NCBI GenBank assembly: GCA_946478235.1
Contig: CAMLBF010000005.1
Coordinates: 83,328 to 147,327 of the forward strand
From: an uncultured Bartonella sp.
GTDB lineage: Bacteria; Pseudomonadota; Alphaproteobacteria; Rhizobiales; Rhizobiaceae
Reading direction: 5' to 3'
DNA: 64,000 nt
Position numbers and translations under genes: made by a program. Under the pieces are notes generated by a model. It did not search any database, had not been told where the DNA came from, and was given only the letters and a program-made list of their open reading frames with translations. This document shows positions 18,359-26,632 of the stretch, piece by piece. How positions within the stretch are numbered: the stretch's first letter is position 1; each line of letters opens with the position of its first letter.

Positions 18359-19501
18359 GTGAAACCGTCTTTCAAAAACAAAGAAAAAAGAACATCGCGG
18401 GTATCACGCGATAATGCCCCGAAAAAAGCACGGACGCAAAAGCCGGCTCTAACAGCTGCATCTGGTGACAGCAAATTTCACGTGAAACCGAGGCGCGCGC
18501 CATCTCACATTTTAGACGAGACTGTAAAAGATAAAGCGCCTAAGGAAACCATTAACACGCCCAGCACCGATACGCTCAAATTTTTCCAACCGCGACCAAC
18601 AGGTATGCGACCACAAGAACGTCTACCCATTATAATGGAAACGACTGCCAGTGCCGATTATGCCCTGATTGATAGTGGAAATGGGCGAAAGCTGGAACGT
18701 TATGGCGCTTTGCGTATCATTCGCCCAGAGGGACAAGCCTTGTGGCAACCTGCCTTAAGTGAAAAAGAGTGGGAAAATGTCGATGCAATTTTCACCGGTA
18801 ATACCGATGAGGAAGGTATGGGGCGTTGGAATTTTCCCAAGCAACCACTGGGTGAGACTTGGCCACTTGAATGGAATGGAATGCCATTTCTTGGCCGTTT
18901 TACATCATTTCGTCATGTGGGTGTTTTCCCTGAACAGGATGCCCATTGGCGCTATATGGAAGGTTTGATTAAATCGGCAAAATGCCCAGTCAAAGTATTA
19001 AACCTGTTTGGATATACGGGGCTTGCTTCACTCATTGCGGCTCGTGCGGGTGCAGAAGTGACCCATGTTGATGCTTCCAAAAAAGCTATTCTTTGGGCTA
19101 AGGAAAATCAGGAAATGGCTGGACTGACTGATCGCCCTATTCGCTGGATTTGTGATGATGCGGTCAAGTTTGTCGAACGTGAAAAACGGCGTGAAAAAAG
19201 CTATGACATTATTTTGCTCGATCCACCAGCCTATGGACGTGGGCCACATGGCGAGGTCTGGCAACTTTTTGACCACTTGCCAGATATGGTAAAAAGCTGT
19301 CGGGCTATTCTGTCGGACACACCCTTAGCTGTTATCCTGACTGCCTACTCTATTCGTGCTTCATTTTATGCCATTCATGAATTGATGCGTGATGAATTTA
19401 CTGGCCTTGGCGGCACAGTCGAGTCTGGTGAATTGATTTTGCGTGAAGAACAGGCACACCGCGCCTTATCAACCTCTTTGTTTAGCCGTTGGATTGCTTA
19501 A
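18359..19501 (+). CDS. class I SAM-dependent rRNA methyltransferase (RlmK/RlmI-like) with basic N-terminal extension
   Basis: A 380-residue protein. Residues from about 85 on are a Rossmann methyltransferase: motif I KVLNLFGYTGLASLIAARAGAEVTHVD, and the catalytic motif ILLDPPAYGRG, as in RNA-modifying RlmI/RlmK-type enzymes. The C-terminus GTVESGELILREE is conserved in Rhizobiales homologues. Residues 1-85 are basic, lysine- and serine-rich and probably disordered; they could bind RNA, or the true start may be ATG 18605 (MRPQERLP). The GTG start at 18359 has only a weak GGAAA site. The TrmH-family gene follows with no gap. Confidence 0.8.
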   Translation: MKPSFKNKEKRTSRVSRDNAPKKARTQKPALTAASGDSKFHVKPRRAPSHILDETVKDKAPKETINTPSTDTLKFFQPRPTGMRPQERLPIIMETTASADYALIDSGNGRKLERYGALRIIRPEGQALWQPALSEKEWENVDAIFTGNTDEEGMGRWNFPKQPLGETWPLEWNGMPFLGRFTSFRHVGVFPEQDAHWRYMEGLIKSAKCPVKVLNLFGYTGLASLIAARAGAEVTHVDASKKAILWAKENQEMAGLTDRPIRWICDDAVKFVEREKRREKSYDIILLDPPAYGRGPHGEVWQLFDHLPDMVKSCRAILSDTPLAVILTAYSIRASFYAIHELMRDEFTGLGGTVESGELILREEQAHRALSTSLFSRWIA

Positions 19502-19502
19502 A

Positions 19503-20351
19503 ATGACACAAAAACATATGGGCCAAGTTAAAGAAATTACTTCACTTGCCAATCCTATTATTAAGGACATGAAAGCCTTAAGCCTCAAGAAAAACCGTGA
19601 TCGTGAAGGTGTTTTCATGGCAGAGGGTCTGAAACTTGTTATTGATGCATTAGACCTTGGCTGGACCATTCGTACATTTTTGTTTTCCAAAGCCGGTCTT
19701 GGCAATCCTATTATTGAGAAAACCGCAGCTCGCACCAAAGCAGCCGGTGGTTTGATTATTGAAGCCTCACAAAAGGTCATGGAATCTGTCACACGTCGTG
19801 ATAACCCACAAATGGTTGTTGGCGTGTTCGAGCAGCGTTGGCTACCCATTGAAACTTTGCAGGCAAAAGGCGATGATGTTTACATTGCCCTTGACCGGGT
19901 TAGAGATCCTGGCAATCTTGGCACGATAATTCGCACCGCAGATGCTGTTGGTGCCAAAGGATTAATTCTTGTTGGGGATACGACAGATCCGTTTTCATTA
20001 GAAACGGTCAGAGCCACAATGGGGTCAATTTTTGCTATGCCCTTATATCGCTTGAGTGCCGATGCATTTTTACAATGGCGCAAAAATTTCAAAGGAACGA
20101 TTATCGGTACGCATTTGAAAGGCTCTGTCGATTATCGCACAATAGATTATAGCAAAGGTCCAACCATATTGTTTATGGGAAATGAACAACAAGGATTGCC
20201 AGATAATCTTGCCGATAGTTGCGATACATTGGCTCGCATTCCTCAAGCTGGACGCGCCGATTCCCTTAATCTTGCTGTTGCAACAGGTGTGATGCTTTAT
20301 GAAATCCGCCGCAATACAATAGCGCTTGACCCACGTGAGGCGCGGTCATGA
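19503..20351 (+). CDS. TrmH/SpoU-family RNA 2'-O-methyltransferase
   Basis: A 282-residue SPOUT methyltransferase. The substrate-binding N-terminal domain begins VKEITSLANPIIKDMKAL and the knotted catalytic domain shows motif 1 IALDRVRDPGNLGTIIRTADAVGA, motif 2 ILFMGNEQQGLP and motif 3 IPQAGRADSLNLAVATGVMLYE. It most likely methylates a ribose in 23S rRNA; the exact site cannot be told from sequence. It starts two bases after the preceding methyltransferase and overlaps lspA by four bases (ATGA). ATG 19518 is an alternative start. Confidence 0.9.
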   Translation: MTQKHMGQVKEITSLANPIIKDMKALSLKKNRDREGVFMAEGLKLVIDALDLGWTIRTFLFSKAGLGNPIIEKTAARTKAAGGLIIEASQKVMESVTRRDNPQMVVGVFEQRWLPIETLQAKGDDVYIALDRVRDPGNLGTIIRTADAVGAKGLILVGDTTDPFSLETVRATMGSIFAMPLYRLSADAFLQWRKNFKGTIIGTHLKGSVDYRTIDYSKGPTILFMGNEQQGLPDNLADSCDTLARIPQAGRADSLNLAVATGVMLYEIRRNTIALDPREARS

Positions 20352-20824
20352 CACGAAAATCCGCAGCGTTACTCATTTTGGGTCTTTTGATCACAGTTGG
20401 GCTGGATCAGGCAATTAAATCTTGGGTCATTCATACGCTCGCCGTTGGCGACGAAATTGTGTTGCTGCCGTTTCTTTCGCTTTATCATGCAAGAAATACC
20501 GGCATCGCTTTTTCCATGCTGTCTTCTTTCTCTGATTGGGGACTTATTGCACTGACGATTGTTATCATCGGATTTGTCATCTGGTTATGGAAAAACGCTG
20601 GCCCAGAAAAGTCATTATCCCGATTTGGTTTTTTACTGGTCATTGGTGGGGCGATTGGCAATTTGATAGATCGTGTACGCTTTCATTATGTGATAGACTA
20701 CATTTCATTCCACATTGATGGTGTCTTTTCCTTCGCCATTTTTAATCTGGCAGATGCATTCATTACGGTTGGTGCGTGCTTTATAATCCTTGACGAAATC
20801 ATCATCTGGTTGAAATCCCGATAA
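20348..20824 (+). CDS. lspA: lipoprotein signal peptidase (signal peptidase II)
   Basis: A 158-residue, four-span membrane protease. The catalytic aspartates are in GNLIDRVRFHYVIDYISF and FNLADAFITVG, and LGLDQ-like VGLDQAIKSWV lies in the first span. LspA cleaves diacylated prolipoproteins before the lipidated cysteine. It is the last gene of the ihfB-to-lspA run. Confidence 0.95.
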   Translation: MTRKSAALLILGLLITVGLDQAIKSWVIHTLAVGDEIVLLPFLSLYHARNTGIAFSMLSSFSDWGLIALTIVIIGFVIWLWKNAGPEKSLSRFGFLLVIGGAIGNLIDRVRFHYVIDYISFHIDGVFSFAIFNLADAFITVGACFIILDEIIIWLKSR

Positions 20825-21171
20825 GCCAAAATACCCCTATCGGGAACAAAATAGCACTTTGTGCCGTTATATGCTTCGTTGGTGTTACCAAAGGCATGAT
20901 GATCGTTTTCTCTTCTATTGGAAGCATCATCAATATTTAATGGTAAATACTGGCAATATCTGTGGTGAATACTGGTCATAACCGTTAACCTTTGTCTGGC
21001 GAGATTAATACTTCATTAATCATCAATTTGTGCTTTTGTGCACTGCCATAAAAAAGTCACTTTCCGGTCATTGTCGTGCAACATCAAAGGTCTAAATCGG
21101 TGTTTGTAAAATAACGGTAATACCCGTTTATTCATCTGTTTTATTGGCTAATTGCCTAAAGGAGCATTGAA
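20825..21171. other. spacer between lspA and the OlsB-like gene
   Basis: About 350 bases with no gene. A diverged 22-bp tandem duplication (20941-20962 and 20963-20984, both containing AATACTGG) is present. The ribosome site AAAGGAG lies before the next start. Confidence 0.5.
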
Positions 21172-21921
21172 ATGACTGCCTATGCACGGACACTTCTTAA
21201 GCAGTCTCATTATGAGACTCGTGAAGGAACAGATTCGGCAATTCTTGCAACTCTTGGATCATTGGAAGCTCGTGTTGTTGATGCTTCAAACTTGTTGAAT
21301 GAAACCAGTTGTCAATTGGCTGTCCAAAATGACGTGGATGCTCAATCGGAATTTTTTATTGTTATTACAGAAAAACAAACGCCTACCGAGATCATGGCGC
21401 TATGCCGCATGACTCTTGCCGGGCATATGCATTCGAATAAAAAACTGAAAGCTATTGGTCTTAGTGAACAGCTGGAAATTGAATTTGGTCAGGCTGCGCC
21501 GCGTTTGCTAACAATTGCCCCCTTTGAATTTACCGACAAAAATAAAGCACATCGTGCGCAAGGGCTTTTATGGCAGGCAATTGCAAGATTTTGCACCTTG
21601 AAAAATGTCGATTATGTCATTGGCAGTTTAGCGTTTAATAGTCGCTATCCAGCGGCCCATGCATTGGAGCTATCTTATCTTTATCATTTTTGCCGCTCAC
21701 AATCGGGCGTGCTGGTTAAAGCCAATCATGGGGTCACGATGGATATTATGCCAGAAGAAGCAATACGCCCCAATGAAGCCTTTTCATCCTTGCCACCAAT
21801 GCTGCGCTATTGTTTACGTATTGGTGCCAAAGTGGGTGAAAATGCTATCGTTGACCACTTAAAAAACCAAACGCGTGTTTTGTTGCTTTTCTCTGCCCGC
21901 TCTATTTATGCCAGAAAATAA
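21172..21921 (+). CDS. OlsB-like GNAT acyltransferase (ornithine lipid/hemolysin-type), divergent
   Basis: A 249-residue protein. The C-terminal two thirds resemble the OlsB/hemolysin N-acyltransferase group: LEIEFGQAAPRLLTIAPFEFTDKNKAHRAQGLLWQAIARFC, GSLAFNSRYP, and the ending LPPMLRYCLRIGAKVGENAIVDHLKNQTRVLLLF, which mirrors the LPPLL-YLRLGAKVGEGA segment of OlsB. OlsB makes lyso-ornithine lipid from ornithine and acyl-ACP; OlsA then adds a second acyl chain, and no olsA is found beside it. The N-terminal 80 residues are not recognisable. Strong AAAGGAG site before ATG. The family call is likely; the substrate is unknown. Confidence 0.6.
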   Translation: MTAYARTLLKQSHYETREGTDSAILATLGSLEARVVDASNLLNETSCQLAVQNDVDAQSEFFIVITEKQTPTEIMALCRMTLAGHMHSNKKLKAIGLSEQLEIEFGQAAPRLLTIAPFEFTDKNKAHRAQGLLWQAIARFCTLKNVDYVIGSLAFNSRYPAAHALELSYLYHFCRSQSGVLVKANHGVTMDIMPEEAIRPNEAFSSLPPMLRYCLRIGAKVGENAIVDHLKNQTRVLLLFSARSIYARK

Positions 21922-21974
21922 CAACAATCACCGTACTCTCTACTTTACAAAGCTACTTTGATTGTTCGTTTATG

Positions 21975-22006
21975 AAAAATGCCGGCATTGAACTACCGGC
22001 ATTTTT
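21975..22006. terminator. bidirectional terminator
   Basis: A perfect 11-bp stem, AAAAATGCCGG with CCGGCATTTTT, between the convergent OlsB-like gene and the first PheC-like gene. A and T runs flank it on both sides. Confidence 0.88.
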
Positions 22007-22079
22007 GTCATAAACATCACAAAATCATAGCTTTATGCCTGTCTTTTAAAAATCAAACCACGGCCATTTATAATCGCTA

Positions 22080-22844
22080 TCAATTCAACCATTTCTCGGC
22101 AAATACGTGATATTCACTGCTCATTGTGGATCGTAACCAGTTATCGACATAACGTTTCCATGTGGCGTCGCCTTTCGGCAACATATAACCGCGCTCGCCA
22201 TAAGCTAATATTGGCCCCTTTCCCTTATTCATAAGGCAAATTGTATTGGTTGGATCGTAAAAGTTTGCCAATTCATCTGTAATTACAACATCGGCTTTTT
22301 CATCCATAATATTCTGGCGAATGACATTAATATTATCGAACACTTGCCGTTGCGCATTCGGTAATTGTTTCCGCGCAAAAGCGTCATTTGCATCACCATC
22401 AATCTCGTTTACCCGAACATTTTTGTTATTAAGATCATTAAGCGACCGATACTTATCCGTATCTTTGCAACGGATATAAGCAACCTTGCGATCCATCAAC
22501 ATTGCTTCTGTCATATAAACCTGTTGTTGCCGTTCTAATGTTATGGAAATGCCACCCACCGCTATATCGCATTTATTGGCAATAAATTCTGATACCAGAC
22601 TTTTCCAACTTATCTGTTTAAATTCGATTTTTGCATCCAAAGATTCGGCCAATGATTGTGCCATCGAGATATCAAGCCCCTCAAATGTACCGTGCTCTTT
22701 GCGCATGGTATAGGGGCTATAATTGCCGGTTGTGCAAACACGTAGTGTTTTGCTTTCCAACACCTTGTCCAATGTCGAGGGTTCCGCATAAGCGTTGCCA
22801 ATCATACAAATAAGTCCAAAGCTCAAGAGAAATAATTTTTTCAT
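22080..22844 (-). CDS. periplasmic family-3 binding protein, PheC-like paralogue 1
   Basis: A 254-residue precursor with a signal peptide ending AYA at residue 20. The mature protein has a family-3 solute-binding fold and resembles periplasmic cyclohexadienyl dehydratase: LDKVLESKTLRVCTTGNYSPY, tryptophan 80, and the GGISITLERQ ligand-binding loop. At the position of the catalytic glutamate of the Pseudomonas enzyme (ITDELA) this paralogue has alanine (residue 193), and the GGTNE loop is changed to GDAND. It therefore probably binds rather than converts its ligand. It is the most downstream of three tandem copies, with no permease or ATPase gene nearby. GTG 22853 is an alternative start. Confidence 0.8.
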   Translation of the reverse strand: MKKLFLLSFGLICMIGNAYAEPSTLDKVLESKTLRVCTTGNYSPYTMRKEHGTFEGLDISMAQSLAESLDAKIEFKQISWKSLVSEFIANKCDIAVGGISITLERQQQVYMTEAMLMDRKVAYIRCKDTDKYRSLNDLNNKNVRVNEIDGDANDAFARKQLPNAQRQVFDNINVIRQNIMDEKADVVITDELANFYDPTNTICLMNKGKGPILAYGERGYMLPKGDATWKRYVDNWLRSTMSSEYHVFAEKWLN

Positions 22845-23055
22845 ATTCGGCACACTCTATGGGAAAAATGGTTTTATAAAATTTTATGCAATTCTTTTCG
22901 TTTACGACACAAATGATAAAAATCCACCAGCTGATCTATTCCAGACTTAAGGATATTTACGCAATATAATCTGCATGCTTAAAAGATTTCATCATGAATA
23001 ATAAAGCTCGGTTGTATTCTATCCAAAGTGATGATTGCTTCCAGCATATTGAATG

Positions 23056-23829
23056 TTACTGCAACCATTGTTGTTGAATTTTGTAATAAGCACCGGTTTT
23101 CTTGGTAATTCTCAACCATTGGTCAACATATAATTTCCAAGTGTCATCGCCTTTAGGAAGCATATAACTTTGTTCGCTGGCAAAAAATTCCGTTGAACAC
23201 AAGCTAGGATAATTGCGCAGCTCATATTCTGCTTGTGTCATGTCGGTAATCATTACATCAGCTTTTTTCTCGACGAGATTTTGAAAAATCACATGAACAT
23301 CATCAAAAGCTTCAATTTTTACACCTTCAGGAGCGGATTTACGGACAATGGCTTCGTTGGTGTCATTTGCATGAACATTGACTCGGATCTTATCTGGATC
23401 CTTGACCGGCTCTTCGTCATAAAACAGCATTTCGTATTTTTCTTTATCTTCACAACGCCCGATTTGTGATAAACCTTTCATATCCGTTGCATCAGAAACA
23501 TAAACTTTTCTTTGCCGCTCAAGTGTTGATGTAATTCCGCCTACGGCAATATCACATTTGCTTGCCACAAAATCTTCAACCAAGGTTTTCCAGCTTATTG
23601 GAACAAATTCTATTTTTGCATCAAGAGATTGCGCCAAAGACTCCACCATGGCAATGTCTATGCCCTCATAAGTGCCATCTGCCTTTTTAAAGCTATAAGG
23701 TTTATAATCACCCGTAGTGCAAACATGCAAAGTTTTACTCTGCAAAACCTTATCCAAGGTTGATGTTTCAGCATAAGCAATTTTGCTGAAAGACATAAAA
23801 ATAAGCGTTATAAAAAACAGTTTTTTCAT
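23056..23829 (-). CDS. periplasmic family-3 binding protein, PheC-like paralogue 2
   Basis: A 257-residue precursor; signal peptide ends AYA at residue 20. It shares with its neighbours CTTGDYKPYSF, tryptophan 80 (PISWKTL), GGITSTLERQ and the cysteine pair in RCEDKEKY and YPSLC. Compared with paralogue 3 it has about six extra residues near 135-146. The catalytic-glutamate position of cyclohexadienyl dehydratase (ITDMTQAEY) is glutamine 199, so dehydratase activity is doubtful. The ligand is presumably an amino acid or a related carboxylate. It stands about 210 bases from each neighbour, so each copy may have its own promoter. Confidence 0.8.
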   Translation of the reverse strand: MKKLFFITLIFMSFSKIAYAETSTLDKVLQSKTLHVCTTGDYKPYSFKKADGTYEGIDIAMVESLAQSLDAKIEFVPISWKTLVEDFVASKCDIAVGGITSTLERQRKVYVSDATDMKGLSQIGRCEDKEKYEMLFYDEEPVKDPDKIRVNVHANDTNEAIVRKSAPEGVKIEAFDDVHVIFQNLVEKKADVMITDMTQAEYELRNYPSLCSTEFFASEQSYMLPKGDDTWKLYVDQWLRITKKTGAYYKIQQQWLQ

Positions 23830-24075
23830 CATATCTCTAAAAGTGGTATAAATATTTCATCGTATAAACACACAATTCATAAGAGATGAGTTTTCCATTG
23901 AATTGGTGTTCTTCTCAAAATACTTCATTTTTTTGCTATTTTTCACTTAAAACAGCAAGAATGTTTCCTTTATCAATGTTTGACAATTTCTTGTGAAACA
24001 AAGTTTATAATCAATCTCTGTGCATCATAATTGCCAAACTGAAATAGCTATACGAATTTGCAACCCGACGGGCTA

Positions 24076-24843
24076 TCACTTGAGCCATTCGGCTTGGATA
24101 AGATTATACTCGCCATTTTTCTTGGTTAGCCGCAACCATTGGTCGACATAAAATTTCCAAGTTAGATCACCTTTCGGAAGCATATAAGCCTTTTCCAAAA
24201 ATAGTAACGGCACATCTGGATTGACGACACATAAGGTTGGGTAATAGCGTTTTTGATAGCGTGCCTCTGATGCATCGGTAATCATTACATCGGCTTTCAT
24301 ATCAACAAGATTTTGGAAAATAATCGTGTTGTCATGAAAAAGCTCAAGCTGCGCTTGCGGCATAAATTTATGCACGAATGCTTCATTTGTGCCGCCAGCA
24401 GGTTCTATAGCACGAACGTCCTTCTGGTTCAGTTTTTCTATCGTATCGTATTTGTCCTTATCTTCACAACGAACAAATGGAACTTTTCCGTCGACGTCCA
24501 GAGGCTCAGACATATAAGCTTTTTGTTGTCGAGCCAGTGAAATTGAAATACCGCCCATGGCAATATCACATTTATCGGCTAGAAAATCGTCCATCAATGT
24601 TTTCCACGTTGTTGGAACGAACGTGACTTTCACATTCAATGTCGCAGCAAGTGAATTGGCCATCGAAATATCAATGCCCTCATAGGTGCCATCCGATTTA
24701 CGAAATGTGTATGGTTTATAATCGCCTGTGGTACAAACACGCAAATTTTTGCTTTCCAATACCTTATCCAGTTTGGAAGGCTCGGCATAAGCGTGTCCCC
24801 CTATCATGGAAAAAACTGCCATAAACAGAAATAACTTTTTCAT
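24076..24843 (-). CDS. PheC-like periplasmic protein, possible cyclohexadienyl/arogenate dehydratase (paralogue 3)
   Basis: A 255-residue precursor; signal peptide cleaves after AYA (residue 20). Its mature part aligns without gaps to my recollection of Pseudomonas aeruginosa PheC through the active site: CTTGDYKPYTF, tryptophan 80 (mature 60), GGISISLARQ, GGTNE and ITDASEAR with glutamate 193 (mature 173, the catalytic acid). The asparagine at mature 128 is replaced by proline. It could convert prephenate or arogenate to phenylpyruvate or phenylalanine in the periplasm, or simply bind amino acids. ATG 24843 has GGGGAT upstream. It is the upstream-most of the three copies. Confidence 0.75.
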   Translation of the reverse strand: MKKLFLFMAVFSMIGGHAYAEPSKLDKVLESKNLRVCTTGDYKPYTFRKSDGTYEGIDISMANSLAATLNVKVTFVPTTWKTLMDDFLADKCDIAMGGISISLARQQKAYMSEPLDVDGKVPFVRCEDKDKYDTIEKLNQKDVRAIEPAGGTNEAFVHKFMPQAQLELFHDNTIIFQNLVDMKADVMITDASEARYQKRYYPTLCVVNPDVPLLFLEKAYMLPKGDLTWKFYVDQWLRLTKKNGEYNLIQAEWLK

Positions 24844-25080
24844 AATATCCCCGACTTGAAACATAACCTCAATGTTGGCCTATGATTGTTCAGAAAAGCC
24901 AAAAATAATCCAACCGCTGTCAGTATCATTTCAAAAAATGCTGTAACCGACTCTTCAAAAACCTTTTTATAAAAGAAAATTATCAATTCTGGCTTAACAA
25001 ACCGACAATAGCGCGAGATTAATTCGGCCTCAAATATACTTATCCCGTTTTGCGCTATATTGAAGCGCTGGCGCTTTTTT

Positions 25081-25121
25081 AGCGACTGGAACAATATTTT
25101 TAGTGACTGGAACAATAATTG
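25081..25121. repeat. 21-bp tandem repeat, two copies
   Basis: Units at 25081-25101 and 25102-25121 share AG.GACTGGAACAATA.T. Confidence 0.65.
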
Positions 25122-25216
25122 CTTTGTTTTGAACATATGAAACCAGCGTTTAAAACGTCTGAAACTAGCGTTTAAGATGTACAAAGTCTTTTGATTGACC
25201 AGACGTAAATTACCTA

Positions 25217-25283
25217 TTGAGCGATATTGACCCGATTAAGCAATGTTGACCCTGCTGAGCAGTGTTAGCCCTGTTAAACGACC
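25217..25283. repeat. about 20-bp tandem repeat, three diverged copies
   Basis: Units at 25217, 25236 and 25256 follow the pattern TTGAGC-ATGTTGACCCTG; a fourth partial copy starts at 25275. Confidence 0.6.
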
Positions 25284-25427
25284 ACAAGATTTAAGTTCAG
25301 TCGAGAGTATCGTACATAGTTTGATACCAACGATATATTTGTGCTTATCACACCTTTGTATAAGCATAATTATTTTATATCAGCCGTTTGTTTATGATTT
25401 ATAATATGCTGCAGTTTTGCTTACATT

Positions 25428-25481
25428 TGCGACAACTTTAGCACATGAAACGAATTTGGCATATGCAACAGCTTTGGCACA
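25428..25481. repeat. 18-bp tandem repeat, three copies
   Basis: Units 25428-25445, 25446-25463 and 25464-25481 keep an exact 18-base period with pattern TG.AAC..TTTGGCACA. In the frame that runs into the yeiH-like gene they read as six-residue repeats (ATTLAH, ETNLAY, ATALAH). Confidence 0.7.
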
Positions 25482-25506
25482 TCGTGTAATTATCTTGAGA
25501 TATAAA

Positions 25507-26523
25507 ATGCTTAACAGGTTTCAAACACTTTTCTATCGTTATGCTCCAGGCATCATATTATGCTGTATCATATCGCTGATCGCCATCTTATTAGAAAGGT
25601 TGGAACTGTTTTTGTTTGGCCAAGCTTGGTTGGAAAGTTTGGTGCTCGCCATACTTATTGGCGCAATTTTTCGAACAGCAAAAACATTACCCAAACAATA
25701 TGCTGAGGGGATAGGTTTTTCTGCCAAAATACTTTTAGAAATAGCCGTTGCACTGCTCGGAGCCAGTATCAGCGTTCATGCGGTATTATCAGCGGGTCTA
25801 GGTCTTATTGCAGGGATAGCGGCAATTGTATTTTGTGTTATTGTTATAACCTATACGATCGGCCGGCTTATGGGGCTGACACGGCATCTTGCTATTCTTG
25901 TTGCATGTGGCAATTCTATATGTGGTAACTCGGCCATTGCGGCTGTTGCGCCTGTTATCAAGGCAAATGCGTCTGATGTTGCTGCATCAATTGCTTTTAC
26001 TGCCGTTCTGGGCATTTTTGTTATCCTAGTTTTACCATTTGCTGTACCAGCCCTTGGTCTATCCTTTAGCCAATATGGAATATTGTCCGGCATGACGGTT
26101 TATGCCGTACCGCAAGTTCTCGCGGCAGCAGCACCCGTTTCATTGGTAAGCGTACAAATGGCAACTTTGGTCAAGCTGGTTCGGGTATTGATGCTAGGAC
26201 CTGTCATTTTTATCATCGGACTGATTGCAGGTGCCGGAAGTCATAATAGACCGAGTTTTGGCAAACTTGTGCCTTGGTTCATCATCGGCTTTGTTGTGTT
26301 ATTATTAGCCAATTCTGCCAATATCATTCCAGAATCTGCCTTAAAAGTCATGGCGGCGGCAACCAAGATATTAACAGTCATTTCCATGGCTGCATTAGGG
26401 TTGGGCGTTGATGTTTATGCGCTTAAAAAATCCGGCATCAAAGTTATATCAACAGCTGTTATTTCCATCATTATTCTGGCGCTATCCGCCCTAATAATGA
26501 TCTTTACCTTGAATATTGCGTAA
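25507..26523 (+). CDS. YeiH/UPF0324 family putative sulfate exporter, membrane protein
   Basis: A 338-residue protein with about ten membrane spans. The family signature CGNSICGNSAIAAVAPVI is complete, preceded by LARHLAILVA-like GLTRHLAILVA and followed by GMTVYAVPQVLAAA. YeiH-family proteins (UPF0324) have no settled substrate; sulfate or sulfur compounds have been proposed. The start is ATG 25507 with TTGAGAT upstream; the frame is open for 30 further codons through the repeats to a TTG at 25417, which I regard as chance. The gene is monocistronic. Confidence 0.87.
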   Translation: MLNRFQTLFYRYAPGIILCCIISLIAILLERLELFLFGQAWLESLVLAILIGAIFRTAKTLPKQYAEGIGFSAKILLEIAVALLGASISVHAVLSAGLGLIAGIAAIVFCVIVITYTIGRLMGLTRHLAILVACGNSICGNSAIAAVAPVIKANASDVAASIAFTAVLGIFVILVLPFAVPALGLSFSQYGILSGMTVYAVPQVLAAAAPVSLVSVQMATLVKLVRVLMLGPVIFIIGLIAGAGSHNRPSFGKLVPWFIIGFVVLLLANSANIIPESALKVMAAATKILTVISMAALGLGVDVYALKKSGIKVISTAVISIIILALSALIMIFTLNIA

Positions 26524-26535
26524 GCACCAAAAAGA

Positions 26536-26555
26536 AACAGCCCAATTGGGCTGTT
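26536..26555. terminator. terminator between convergent yeiH-like gene and hslU
   Basis: AACAGCCC pairs with GGGCTGTT around AATT. On the minus strand it is followed by TCTTTTT, fitting termination of hslVU. Confidence 0.75.
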
Positions 26556-26632
26556 CCGATTGTCTTATCAAAAGTGCAATTGTTATTTTTACCCAACGGG
26601 CAAAAATCATACCGATTTGCTATAGATTTTTT

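Larger units (their letters stand above)
24844..25506. other. 660-bp spacer filled with degenerate short tandem repeats
   Basis: No convincing gene. Successive blocks of decaying direct repeats occupy much of it: about 21 bp x2 at 25081, 21 bp x2 near 25140, 20 bp x3 at 25217, 18 bp x3 at 25428. A short GC hairpin with T run (AAGCGC/GCGCTT, about 25063-25080) is present without any gene in front of it. Confidence 0.6.

Noticed and set aside
25063..25080. GC hairpin with T run as a terminator
   Set aside because: No plus-strand gene lies upstream; it probably arises within the repeat-rich spacer.
24840..25184. 114-codon minus-strand frame before PheC-like copy 3
   Set aside because: It overlaps repeats, has no ribosome site and encodes repeated LFQSLK segments that come from the DNA repeats.
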